From: Streptomyces sp. LS1784
GTDB lineage: Bacteria; Actinomycetota; Actinomycetes; Streptomycetales; Streptomycetaceae
Assembly (NCBI RefSeq): GCF_020103755.1
Contig: NZ_JAHSQD010000030.1
Span: 1 to 33,886, forward strand
DNA: 33,886 nt
Reading direction: 5' to 3'
The notes under the pieces are model-generated. The model saw nothing but the letters and a program-made list of their open reading frames with translations, was not told the origin of the DNA and did not search any database. A program made the translations under genes and the position numbers. This document shows, one piece after another, positions 23,225 to 30,877 of this stretch (the first letter of the stretch is position 1; every line of letters begins with the position of its first letter).

Positions 23225-24379
23225 CTACCGGGCGGGTAGGCCGGCCACCAAAGGGCGAAGGGGCGCTGGGGTCAGGAGATCGGCACGGTGGCGGCCACCC
23301 TCGTCGGCCACGGCCAGGGCTGCTTCGGTCCCCTCCGCCACGAACAGCAGCGACAGTGCTGACGAACACTGTTGACTTGGCGTCGGGTTCGGCTCAGCCA
23401 ACCCCACCCGAATCAGGTCCCGGCTGAGCGAAAACAGCATGCCGTAGATCCACTTCTCGCTGGCCGGCCCGGGAAGGCCATCTGCGATCTCAGCCTCGAC
23501 GGCTGCGCACAAGTCCTCCGCCCACGTGGCGAGGGTGCCAGCCGCCTGCCAGACGGCACGCAGTCGCTCCAGCGGAGTGTCCCGGACGAGCGTATGGAGA
23601 TGGTGAAGGATGCTGCTCTCCGGCAACCCCGGCAACCGGTGTGCGGGTGCGTCGCGGAGGGCCTGGAGAGGATCGCCGTTATTGGTCTCCAGCAGGTAGG
23701 CGCCGGGGTTGAGATCACTGACTCCGGAGCGGCTTCGAACGACCCGGGCGATCGTCTCCGGCCCGATGCCGTCGGCTCCAAGCAGGATCCCGAGCACGGA
23801 GTGGAACGTCAGTCCGGCGTTGTCCAGCGGTTCAGCGCCGCCGGAGCCGTCCAGGGCGCCGATCGTGGGCCAGAACTCGGCGAGGGCCGGGAGCTCGCGC
23901 AACGCCTTGTCGATCTTGCGGATCCGTCGGCTCACCCCGACCGTACGGTGTTGATGCTCGAGAGCGATTCGGGACGCGCCGTCCCCCACCCAGTCATCCG
24001 GATCGGTCCCGGCTGGAAGCGGGCCGAGGTTCTTCCGCAGATCCTCGGCCATCGCGAGCACATGCCAGCCGAACGCGGCGCGTACAGAGTCCTCAGGGAC
24101 GCGCAGGCCCTCGGCGAAGGCGCCCAGGATGAGGTGGTCGCGACTCCCTCCCTGCTTCTGGTGGTTCCCCAACCACACCACCAGCTCGCCGATCTCGTCG
24201 TCGGCGGCTGAGGAACTGCCGCCGACCGGCCGTCCGGGCCAGGTGCGCTCGTTGGGCGGGAGCAGCGGGTCCGGCTTGCCGCGCCAGCGTTCCAACTGCC
24301 GGGCGGTGACCTCGACCCCTTGGGCCTTGGCGTACGCGATCAGACGGGCATCGGCGGGGCTGGGTGAGCTGCGAGCCAT
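23225..24379 (-). CDS. Uncharacterised 384-residue protein, partner of the HEPN-like gene
   Basis: I do not recognise this protein. The N-terminal 50 residues (ARLIAYAKAQGVEVTARQLERWRGKPDPLLPP) look like a winged or MerR-like helix-turn-helix seen in actinobacterial regulators. The remainder is mostly helical and acidic, with no membrane segment and no clear catalytic motif. The ATG at 24379 has no Shine-Dalgarno; a TACCGT about a dozen bases upstream could be a -10 box of a leaderless transcript. It is followed by the HEPN-like gene after 64 bases. An N-terminal DNA-binding domain ahead of a toxin-like gene would fit an antitoxin or regulator role, which is inference only. Confidence 0.7.
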   Translation of the reverse strand: MARSSPSPADARLIAYAKAQGVEVTARQLERWRGKPDPLLPPNERTWPGRPVGGSSSAADDEIGELVVWLGNHQKQGGSRDHLILGAFAEGLRVPEDSVRAAFGWHVLAMAEDLRKNLGPLPAGTDPDDWVGDGASRIALEHQHRTVGVSRRIRKIDKALRELPALAEFWPTIGALDGSGGAEPLDNAGLTFHSVLGILLGADGIGPETIARVVRSRSGVSDLNPGAYLLETNNGDPLQALRDAPAHRLPGLPESSILHHLHTLVRDTPLERLRAVWQAAGTLATWAEDLCAAVEAEIADGLPGPASEKWIYGMLFSLSRDLIRVGLAEPNPTPSQQCSSALSLLFVAEGTEAALAVADEGGRHRADLLTPAPLRPLVAGLPAR

Positions 24380-24659
24380 GGCGAGACGGTAGCGGTCCGA
24401 CCAGCCACCGAAGTAGAACTCCCCGAAGTTGCCGGGAATCTGAAGACGGGCCTCCTGCTCAGATGGTAATGGCGGGCGATGCGGCAGCCACGCGGCGCAG
24501 CATCGAGCCGGGCAGACAGCTGCGGCTATTCCACATCCCGTCAGTTATCCACAGGCGCAGGAAACCTCTGCGCGCCAGGGCCGGTAGTGACCGTGACCTG
24601 CGGTCGCTCCGGGCTGGCGCGACGAGGCCCTGCCCGAGATCCGGAAGGAGGCTGAACCC

Positions 24660-24809
24660 ATGATCGAGCGCAGGTTTCGCCGGCGCCCGCTGGCCGACAG
24701 CGCCCGCGGCGCCGAGACCCCGCTTCCCCAGTGGCTGGAGTACGTGCGAGGCGCGCTCCAGGCGCTGGCGGCTGTGGTGGCCATCGTGGTCAATCTGCAC
24801 CGCTGGTGA
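24660..24809 (+). CDS. Small single-helix membrane protein (49 aa)
   Basis: An AAGGAGG eight bases before the ATG at 24660 is one of the strongest ribosome binding sites in the window. The product is 49 residues: an Arg-rich start (IERRFRRRPLADS), a middle LPQWLEYVRG and a hydrophobic helix ALQALAAVVAIVVNL ending HRW. It is likely a membrane peptide with positive residues on one side. It is the only rightward gene between the IS element and the reductase. The ATG overlaps the TGA of a weak upstream frame (24469-24663, no good ribosome site), so translational coupling is possible but not supported. It lies tail to tail with the second ATPase. Possible roles include a small membrane toxin or an effector accessory. 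Confidence 0.65.
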   Translation: MIERRFRRRPLADSARGAETPLPQWLEYVRGALQALAAVVAIVVNLHRW

Positions 24810-24853
24810 ACGGGGAGGGGTGCCGCACGGGCATCCCTCGCCGGCCTCACTGC

Positions 24854-24873
24854 CGCCCGACCCCCGTCGGGCG
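24854..24873. terminator. Hairpin between convergent small gene and second ATPase gene
   Basis: CGCCCGAC at 24854-24861 pairs with GTCGGGCG at 24866-24873 around four bases, in the 76-base gap between the two convergent stops. A second, imperfect hairpin lies just left of it. It is a likely bidirectional terminator. Confidence 0.55.
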
Positions 24874-24885
24874 AGTGGCCCAGGC

Positions 24886-26661
24886 TCAGGCAGGGTAGAA
24901 GCCTCTCCTGCTCGCCCCGGAGGTATGGAACGGGTGAAGCGTCGCCTGGCCGCTGAGATCGTCTGGGGGGTCAACGTTCTCAACGATGATGACCTGGGCA
25001 CTCGGGTCGTCGTGTAGCGATCGATAGAAATTGGCGATTACGTCGAAAGGGATCGCGCCGATTCCCCCAAAGGCGAGCGGGGAGTCGAGCACGATGAAGC
25101 CCGGGTGCAGGCGGCTTCGGTTTGCCGCGAAACGGGCAAGCGCTACGGTGAAAGCTGCGTGGGCGATTGAGCGCATCCCACGCCCGAGCATATTTCGGGG
25201 AAGATTACCCACCGACATGTCGGCGGTCTTTTGGTTGTAGGAGACGCGAATATCTCCGGGAATTCTCCACCTCGCCAAAGTTGCATGCACGGCAGTTTCG
25301 AAGCCGGAAATATCGGCTTCGGGAATTCCATCCGGCCGGGACTTCTTTGCGCTCTCAAGGCGTTGGATCTGAACATGCAAGGCCAGGTCGGCCTGAATCT
25401 GAGTTTTAGACGTGAGCAGTTCATTGATGCCGTCGCTTAGCGGCGCGAGTAGTCCATTGAGGCGGGCTACTTCAATTCTAATGTCATCGGTCTCTATGGC
25501 GAGCTCTGCATACTCGCTTTCCAAGGTGCGCAGCTGTTCGGCAAGGTCCGCCATCGTGGCGCTCAGATCATCGCGAAGTCCAGCCGTCTTGCGAATTTCC
25601 TCCCCAGCGGCAACCTGAAGTTGCTGCGCGTCACCCATCTGATGCCCAGGGTTCTGATGCCCGGGTGCCGCCCCGCAGAATACACAAGGGCCGTTTTGGG
25701 AGAAGTAGCCCAAAAGGTTTCCCGCCTCAGCAACCATTTGAAGGCGTCCAAGATCGGACTCATACTGCTGATTGAGGAGGTCGAAGCGGCCAAGAAGGGC
25801 CTCAAGCTCACCTGCGCGCTCACGGTTCCCGGCGACCCGCGAGGATACGAACCGCTCGCGTTCAACGAGCGCAAAGCGGCGTGCAACCAGCTCCTCATTG
25901 GTTGCTGCCGCAGCGGCCAGGGATTCCTCGACCTGGGTAAGCTGATTCTGGAGGTCGAATTCGCTGGCAGGGATCGCCAGCCTGCTCTGGGCATCGGCGA
26001 TGAGATCGTCGAGAAGATCCGCCCTTCCCAACCCGATATTCTTTTCTACGTCGCCGGGGCCGACAAAACTCTCTGGCTCGTCTTCCCCGGTCAGGAGGAG
26101 CTTGAAAACAGACCTCTCTGCCACCGCGTTCGCCGTCTGCCCGGAGGCTAGGACCGGAGAGCGCGTGTCGGAAATCCTCTCGCTGTTGATCACGCACAGG
26201 CGGGCCAAATCCCTGAAACCGAGGGTGCGGAACTGCCCGTGTCTGGCGCTCTTCAAAAGGTTCCGACCATCCGCCCCAAGGATCTTCAGTAGATAGCGGG
26301 ACAGGTTGTTGTCCGCTTGCGGGCTGTGTAGGACGCGCAGCTGCCGATTTGGGGCAGGAAAGGGAAAGTCCCGAATGTCCGCCTCGTATACCTCGACCAT
26401 ATTACTGCCCACCGCCCGGGCGAGGGTTAGAACATCGCCAGCAGCAGTGCGCAGTCCCAAAAGGAGATGAGTGTATCCATGTGACTCGGGGATTGATTTA
26501 ATCCGAGGCCCGCCGAGCGTGTAGTCGATGGCCTCAACAATATACGACTTTCCAGTTTCCGACGCCCCATGGATAACCGTTAGGCGGGGTCCGAACTCTA
26601 CGCTCGCTGGCGGCCTACCCGGACCTACCGAGGTGAGATGCACCAGGGTTAGGGCGCTCAC
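24886..26661 (-). CDS. Second ABC-3C-type ATPase paralogue
   Basis: The start is GTG at 26661 with GGAGGG six to seven bases upstream; it aligns with the ATG of the first ATPase. The 591-residue protein has Walker A GASETGKS at 32-39, a long coiled-coil middle with a CxxC...H...H motif (Cys326, Cys329, His335, His340), the signature-like region GRGMRSIAHAAF near 493-504 and Walker B IVLDSP with Asp526. The whole length aligns with the 609-residue paralogue upstream, clearly over half identical. Unlike it, the segment after Walker B has lost the acidic YREPDED stretch and reads AFGGIGAIPFD. The base composition is visibly more AT-rich than its neighbours. It probably pairs with or regulates the first ATPase. 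Confidence 0.85.
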   Translation of the reverse strand: MSALTLVHLTSVGPGRPPASVEFGPRLTVIHGASETGKSYIVEAIDYTLGGPRIKSIPESHGYTHLLLGLRTAAGDVLTLARAVGSNMVEVYEADIRDFPFPAPNRQLRVLHSPQADNNLSRYLLKILGADGRNLLKSARHGQFRTLGFRDLARLCVINSERISDTRSPVLASGQTANAVAERSVFKLLLTGEDEPESFVGPGDVEKNIGLGRADLLDDLIADAQSRLAIPASEFDLQNQLTQVEESLAAAAATNEELVARRFALVERERFVSSRVAGNRERAGELEALLGRFDLLNQQYESDLGRLQMVAEAGNLLGYFSQNGPCVFCGAAPGHQNPGHQMGDAQQLQVAAGEEIRKTAGLRDDLSATMADLAEQLRTLESEYAELAIETDDIRIEVARLNGLLAPLSDGINELLTSKTQIQADLALHVQIQRLESAKKSRPDGIPEADISGFETAVHATLARWRIPGDIRVSYNQKTADMSVGNLPRNMLGRGMRSIAHAAFTVALARFAANRSRLHPGFIVLDSPLAFGGIGAIPFDVIANFYRSLHDDPSAQVIIVENVDPPDDLSGQATLHPFHTSGASRRGFYPA

Positions 26662-26694
26662 TGCTCTTTTCCCTCCTGTGACTACCGAGTTCAT

Positions 26695-26717
26695 CCGGGC
26701 CACAGTGTGTGGCCCGG
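26695..26717 (-). promoter_or_regulatory. Perfect hairpin in the gap between the two ATPase genes
   Basis: CCGGGCCACA at 26695-26704 and TGTGGCCCGG at 26708-26717 pair over 10 bases with a 3-base loop. The hairpin lies in the 138-base gap and ends about 33 bases before the start of the second ATPase. Without a T-run it could act as a weak terminator, an RNA-stability element or an attenuator that sets the ratio of the two ATPases. Confidence 0.6.
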
Positions 26718-26799
26718 ACATGGCGGCCGCCGCCGCAGCACCACCGGCGCTGGCAGCATCCCCCGGACCCTCATGCTGACCCCGCTGGCACCTGCTCGA

Positions 26800-28629
26800 T
26801 CAGCCCGTTGGAGCCGCAGGGTAGAACCCCACTCGCTCCGCCCCGGCAGTCCTGAACGGGTGCAGCGTCGCCTGCTCACCCAGGTCCTGGGGTGGGTTGA
26901 CGTTCTCGGCCACGATGATCTGTACGTTGAGTTCGTCGTAGAGTGACTGGAAGAAGTGGCCGACTACGTTGCGGGGCATCACGAAGTCCTCATCGGGCTC
27001 ACGGTAGGCGAGCAGCGGAGAGTCCAGTACGACGAAGCCCGGGTGGGGCAGTTCGTGCTCCGCCGTGTAGCGCGCGAGGGCCATTGTGAATGCCGCGTGG
27101 ATGACCGAGCGCATGCCTCTGCCGCGGCTGCCGCGAGGGCTGCCGTCCACCGAGATCTCGGCCGTCTTCTGGTCGTAGCTGACACGATTGGCACCAGGGA
27201 GCTGCCAAGAGGCCAGGATCTCGTGCATCGTGCGCTCGAAGTCGGCGACATCCGATGCGGGAATTCCCTCTGGGCGGGCGGTTTCGGGAGTGGCCGGCGT
27301 GCTCGACAGGCTGGCCCTCATCTCTTCGAGCTGTTGAACCTGGGCGTGGATGGAGAGATCGGCTTGCACCTTGCTTCGGGTCGACAGGATGGCCTTGGTG
27401 TCCTCGTTCAGTGGTGCGAGGCGCTGGTCGAGGATGGCGAGCTCGCGGGTGAGCGCGCTGCTGCCGGCAATCAGTGAGGCGTGGTCTCCCTCCAACAACC
27501 TCAGCTGCTCTTCGAGGTCATCCATAGTGGTGAGTAGGTCGGCATGGAGTTCGGTCGTCTTGCGGATCTCAGCGGCAACGGCGACCTGGAGCTGCTCCGT
27601 CTCGGCCGTCTGGTGGTCGGGCTGCTGGTGCTCGGGGGCTGCTCCGCAGAAGATGCATGGGCCTTCCCGGAAGAAGTAGCCGAGAAGGCTGCCAGCTTCG
27701 GCGACCATCCGCAGGCGATCGAGGTCGGACTCGTACTGCTGGCGCAGGAGTCCGAAGCGGCCGATGAGTGTGCGGAGTTCCCCAATACGTTCGCGGTTCA
27801 CGGTGGTCCGCGTCTGCAGTAGCCGCTCCCGCTCGACCAGCGCGGAACGATCGGTGACCAGGTCTCTGGCGGCTGCCGATGCGTTGACCAAGCTCTCTTC
27901 CAGCCTCCGCAGCTGGTCAAGCAGCTCGGATTCGCTGCTTGCGATCTCCAGGCGGCTCTGCGCCTGGGTGATGAGCTGGTCGAGAAGTTCGATCTTTCCT
28001 TTGCCTACCTTCTTCTCAACGTTGCTCGCGCCGGTTGGGCCCTCGGGCTCATCCTCGCCAGTCAGGAGGAGCTTGAAGACGGACTTGTCCTCCGTCTCCT
28101 TGATCGTCTGGCGGGAAGCGAGGACTGGAGACCGCCCGTCTGCCATCGGTGTATCGGTGATGACGCAGAGGTGGGCAAGGTCCCGGAAGCTGAGTGTGCG
28201 CAGTACGCGGCGAGCGTTCTTCAGGACCCGCCGGCCGTCGACCCCGACGATCTTCAGCAGGTAGCGGGACAGGTTGTTCTCTGCCTTGGGGTCATGCTTG
28301 AGATTGAGCGTTCGGTTCGGTGCCACGGCTGGAAGGCTCCGCAGGTCGTCCTCGAAAACGTCGACCTTGGTGCCTCCCATTTCCCGGCACAGGGTGACGA
28401 TCTGACCGTCGGCGGTATGGAGGCCGAGCAGCATGTGGGTGTAGCCATCGGCCTGGCTGATTGTCTTTAGCTTGGTGGCGCCCAGCATGTAGTCGATGGC
28501 TTCGACGATGTAGGACTTGCCGGTCTCGGATGCCCCGTAGATGACAGTCAGGTGGGGGCCGAACTCGACGCTCGCCGGCGGCTTGTCCGGGCCTACCGAG
28601 GTGAGGTGCATCAGGGCCAGGGCGCTCAT
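26800..28629 (-). CDS. ABC-3C system ATPase (RecF/SMC-like)
   Basis: The 609-residue protein starts at ATG 28629, within an ATGA overlap with the middle-component gene. Walker A GASETGKS is at 32-39. A long heptad-rich middle contains a zinc-hook-like CIFC (Cys325, Cys328) followed by His334 and His339 near its centre. The signature-like GSRGRGMRSVIHAAF is near 500-514, Walker B GFVVLDSPLL has Asp536, and an acidic YREPDED stretch (542-548) follows. This is the structure of the Rad50/RecF-like ABC ATPases in the ABC-three-component conflict systems, where the ATPase is thought to sense invading nucleic acid and licence the effector. The neighbours confirm the assignment. Confidence 0.9.
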   Translation of the reverse strand: MSALALMHLTSVGPDKPPASVEFGPHLTVIYGASETGKSYIVEAIDYMLGATKLKTISQADGYTHMLLGLHTADGQIVTLCREMGGTKVDVFEDDLRSLPAVAPNRTLNLKHDPKAENNLSRYLLKIVGVDGRRVLKNARRVLRTLSFRDLAHLCVITDTPMADGRSPVLASRQTIKETEDKSVFKLLLTGEDEPEGPTGASNVEKKVGKGKIELLDQLITQAQSRLEIASSESELLDQLRRLEESLVNASAAARDLVTDRSALVERERLLQTRTTVNRERIGELRTLIGRFGLLRQQYESDLDRLRMVAEAGSLLGYFFREGPCIFCGAAPEHQQPDHQTAETEQLQVAVAAEIRKTTELHADLLTTMDDLEEQLRLLEGDHASLIAGSSALTRELAILDQRLAPLNEDTKAILSTRSKVQADLSIHAQVQQLEEMRASLSSTPATPETARPEGIPASDVADFERTMHEILASWQLPGANRVSYDQKTAEISVDGSPRGSRGRGMRSVIHAAFTMALARYTAEHELPHPGFVVLDSPLLAYREPDEDFVMPRNVVGHFFQSLYDELNVQIIVAENVNPPQDLGEQATLHPFRTAGAERVGFYPAAPTG

Positions 28630-29108
28630 TGGCCTTCGTCCCTTCTGTGGCCGGTGGCTTCGGCGCGCAGTTGGTCGGTCCAACGCCGGGTGATCTGCTT
28701 CATGTCTTCTCGAACATCTACGCCGTCGTGGAGATAGTGCTCAGCCAGCCATGCGGCGCGGTCCTTGAGCGCGCCGACGTAGTCGGCCTTGAGCGTCTCC
28801 AGGAAGCTGGCGGCTTCCTCCGTCGCGCCATAGAGAAAGCCGCCCTCGTCGGTGGTCATGTCCGCCAGGCCAGCCCGCAGGAGTACAACCAGTCCCTGCT
28901 CCACGAGAGCGCGGCGCAGGCCAAGCTCACCGGGCCCGGCGGGCAGGTCCGGTTGGAGACTGTCCGGGCCTCCGTCGAAGTCTCCGCTGTGCAGCAGGGC
29001 ATGGTCGAGGTAGACGAGTTCGGCGACGTCCAGGCGGTCTGGGAAGGCTTCGGTCAGGAGGACGAGTGCTCGGATGCCTACTTCTACGGGTCCGTTGAGG
29101 GGGGTCAT
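28626..29108 (-). CDS. ABC-3C system middle component
   Basis: The 160-residue protein matches the small middle component of ABC-three-component systems: PVEVGIRALVLLTEAFPDRLDVAELVYLDHALLHSGDFDGG near the start, then PDSLQPDLPAGPGELGLRRALVEQGLVVLLRAGLADM and FLYGATEEAASFLETLKADYV, a typical winged-helix-like adaptor. The ATG at 29108 follows AGGAGG at seven bases and lies two bases after the effector stop; a GTG overlapping that stop is an alternative start. Its stop overlaps the ATPase start. The component is thought to bridge effector and ATPase. I would place it in the middle-component-2 group, with moderate certainty about the subgroup. Confidence 0.88.
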   Translation of the reverse strand: MTPLNGPVEVGIRALVLLTEAFPDRLDVAELVYLDHALLHSGDFDGGPDSLQPDLPAGPGELGLRRALVEQGLVVLLRAGLADMTTDEGGFLYGATEEAASFLETLKADYVGALKDRAAWLAEHYLHDGVDVREDMKQITRRWTDQLRAEATGHRRDEGQ

Positions 29109-29110
29109 CG

Positions 29111-30268
29111 TCACTCCTCCTCTCGCTTGCACCAGGTCAGGCGGTGGTCATTGGCGAGGTGGTGGCACAGGCCCTTTTTGTCGAGGCCAGTCACGACCGC
29201 AGCCAGGATGTTCGCTGGGTTGGGGTGGTGGCTCGATGCAGCAATTAGCACTTGACGCAGCCGCTCGTATCCGTCGTTGTACGGGCCGTCTGCCACGTCG
29301 TAGACAGCATGGTAGAGATCGTTTTCGATCGCCCTGTAGGTGGCAGGTGGCACGCTCTCGCGGGCAAACACGCGCAGCGCCTCGGCACTGTAGAAGGCTT
29401 CGCGCTGGAGGATCAGGTGTTCCTTGGTCTTCTGGTGGTCCCGGGCCTCCTGCAGTGTCTGCAGAGTCAGGCCGTGCTTCTCGTTGTAGACATCGAGAAG
29501 CTTTCGGACGAAGACCGCCTCGTTGGCGGCTTGTTCAGCCGGCGGTTGCTCCACATCGGGGCGGGCCGGAAGCTGCTGTGGAAAGCGTCGAACGTGGTCT
29601 GGGGTCTTGCTGTGCATCTCCAGGATCCACTTCATCGCCGCTGGCTGGAACATGGAGAACTCTGTGTCTTGAGCCAGTTCCTCGACGGCAGCCCGTTCCT
29701 CCGCGCTCAGGTCGGTTCCGAGGGTTGATCGTTCCTTGTTCCACTCCTCGAAGAACTTCGCCTTCATGGCCTTCGGCTTGAGGAACAGACGCTCCAGAGT
29801 GATCCCGATCTTCGGCGCCACAAAGACGTACAGCGTGGGAAGCTCGTAGTCACCGCGGACCTTCGCCAGGAAGATCTTGACCATCTCCGGCCACGCGTCG
29901 GACGGCCTAAGCGCTGCGCTGTAGTGCTTGCACTGGTAGCAGTGCCACTCGCCCTCTGTACCCTCCAGCGTGAGGCAGGCGGCGATGTCCGCGCCCTTGT
30001 CTCCGGCTCCGCCCATCCGCTGAACCCGGACATAGGGGTACTCCAGGGCATGCACCCACTCGGCGGTGAAGTCCTCCCATTCGTCCTCTTTGCACCCGTA
30101 ACGGAGGAACTCCTCCGGCGTTGGTAGGCGTGCACCCTGCATCCGCGGAGCCAGGACAACCACGTCCGGTGACTTGCGCTCCGGGAACCCTTCGAAGATC
30201 GGAACAGGCGCGTCGCCCCCCGCTCCAGACGCCTCAGCCATGTCCCTCCACGTCAGGTAGTAGCGCAA
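29111..30268 (-). CDS. ABC-3C effector: restriction-endonuclease-like domain plus C-terminal ABC-3C domain
   Basis: The 385-residue protein has an N-terminal nuclease-like domain: acidic helix EDEWEDFTAEWVHAL (about 61-75), GDKGADI with Asp94 (90-95) and EWHCYQCKHY with Gln112 and Lys114, which together give the E...D...QxK pattern of PD-(D/E)xK endonucleases. The part from about 240 onwards is the helical domain that couples effectors to the ABC-3C partners. TTG at 30268 has GGAGAG six bases upstream and is preferred; an ATG at 30241 has its purine run too close. It is the first gene of a four-gene operon with a GATAGGACT element upstream resembling a -10 box. Nucleic-acid cleavage is likely; the target is unknown. 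Confidence 0.85.
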   Translation of the reverse strand: MRYYLTWRDMAEASGAGGDAPVPIFEGFPERKSPDVVVLAPRMQGARLPTPEEFLRYGCKEDEWEDFTAEWVHALEYPYVRVQRMGGAGDKGADIAACLTLEGTEGEWHCYQCKHYSAALRPSDAWPEMVKIFLAKVRGDYELPTLYVFVAPKIGITLERLFLKPKAMKAKFFEEWNKERSTLGTDLSAEERAAVEELAQDTEFSMFQPAAMKWILEMHSKTPDHVRRFPQQLPARPDVEQPPAEQAANEAVFVRKLLDVYNEKHGLTLQTLQEARDHQKTKEHLILQREAFYSAEALRVFARESVPPATYRAIENDLYHAVYDVADGPYNDGYERLRQVLIAASSHHPNPANILAAVVTGLDKKGLCHHLANDHRLTWCKREEE

Positions 30269-30877
30269 GATCAGCTCTCCGTAGTCCTATCACCCCGATG
30301 CCCGCCGGGGGAATGTGTCTACATACCAATCCGGCATCACGAGGGAACGGCAATGGGATCTTGCAGGTCGCGTCAGGTCGTGCGTGCGAATCCATGCCCA
30401 TCGCGCGGCTTTTCCGACGCTGGTAGCCCCAGGCCGGTTGGCGGCCCGAGCGGCGGTCGCCTCCAGTTCGCTGGGCGCCATCAGTCGCTGATTGTTGAGG
30501 CTCCTGGGCCTGAATATGGAGCATCCGGGTAGCGGCGCCGCGGCGCGGCTTGATGCTGCCACGCGGGTCGGTGGCGAGCCGTTCCTCACCCAAGGAGAAC
30601 GGCTGGCGGCAAGGCTGGCGCCGGCGGCACAGAACCTGGGTGACAGTCGCCGTAGGTGTGGGATCGTTTCATCGCCGACGACTCCTTCGGGGGAAGAGCG
30701 GGTCGGGCACCGGAACCGGCGGTCAAGCGGCCGGATGGGTCGCTCGACATGGTTTCTCCCTACTCGGCGAGGGTTGTACGCCCGCCGGATGGAGCCCTGG
30801 CCACCGAACCGGTCCCGTTCGTGCGGCCCGCAGCGATGACCGGTTGGCTTGTCGCCGACCAGGGCTCCTGCTGTGTC
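30269..30877. other. Noncoding stretch between the ABC-3C operon and the reductase
   Basis: About 600 bases without a supported gene. Several open frames exist on both strands, but none combines a ribosome binding site with coding-like sequence; a leftward frame of 63 codons at 30290-30481 has no ribosome site. The right part of the effector promoter must lie at the left end. No tRNA, inverted repeat or IS end was found that would mark an island boundary here. Confidence 0.5.

Noticed and set aside
24364-24663. Upstream ORF coupled by ATGA to the 49-residue membrane protein
   Set aside because: No good ribosome site and Arg/Ser-rich, noncoding-like translation; the overlap may be chance.
30290-30481. 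Possible small leftward gene beside the ABC-3C operon
   Set aside because: No ribosome binding site and no recognisable sequence; possibly promoter or remnant DNA.
30269-30877. tRNA gene as an integration site at the island edge
   Set aside because: A GTGCGAATCC-like string resembles a T-loop, but no acceptor stem or cloverleaf can be formed around it.
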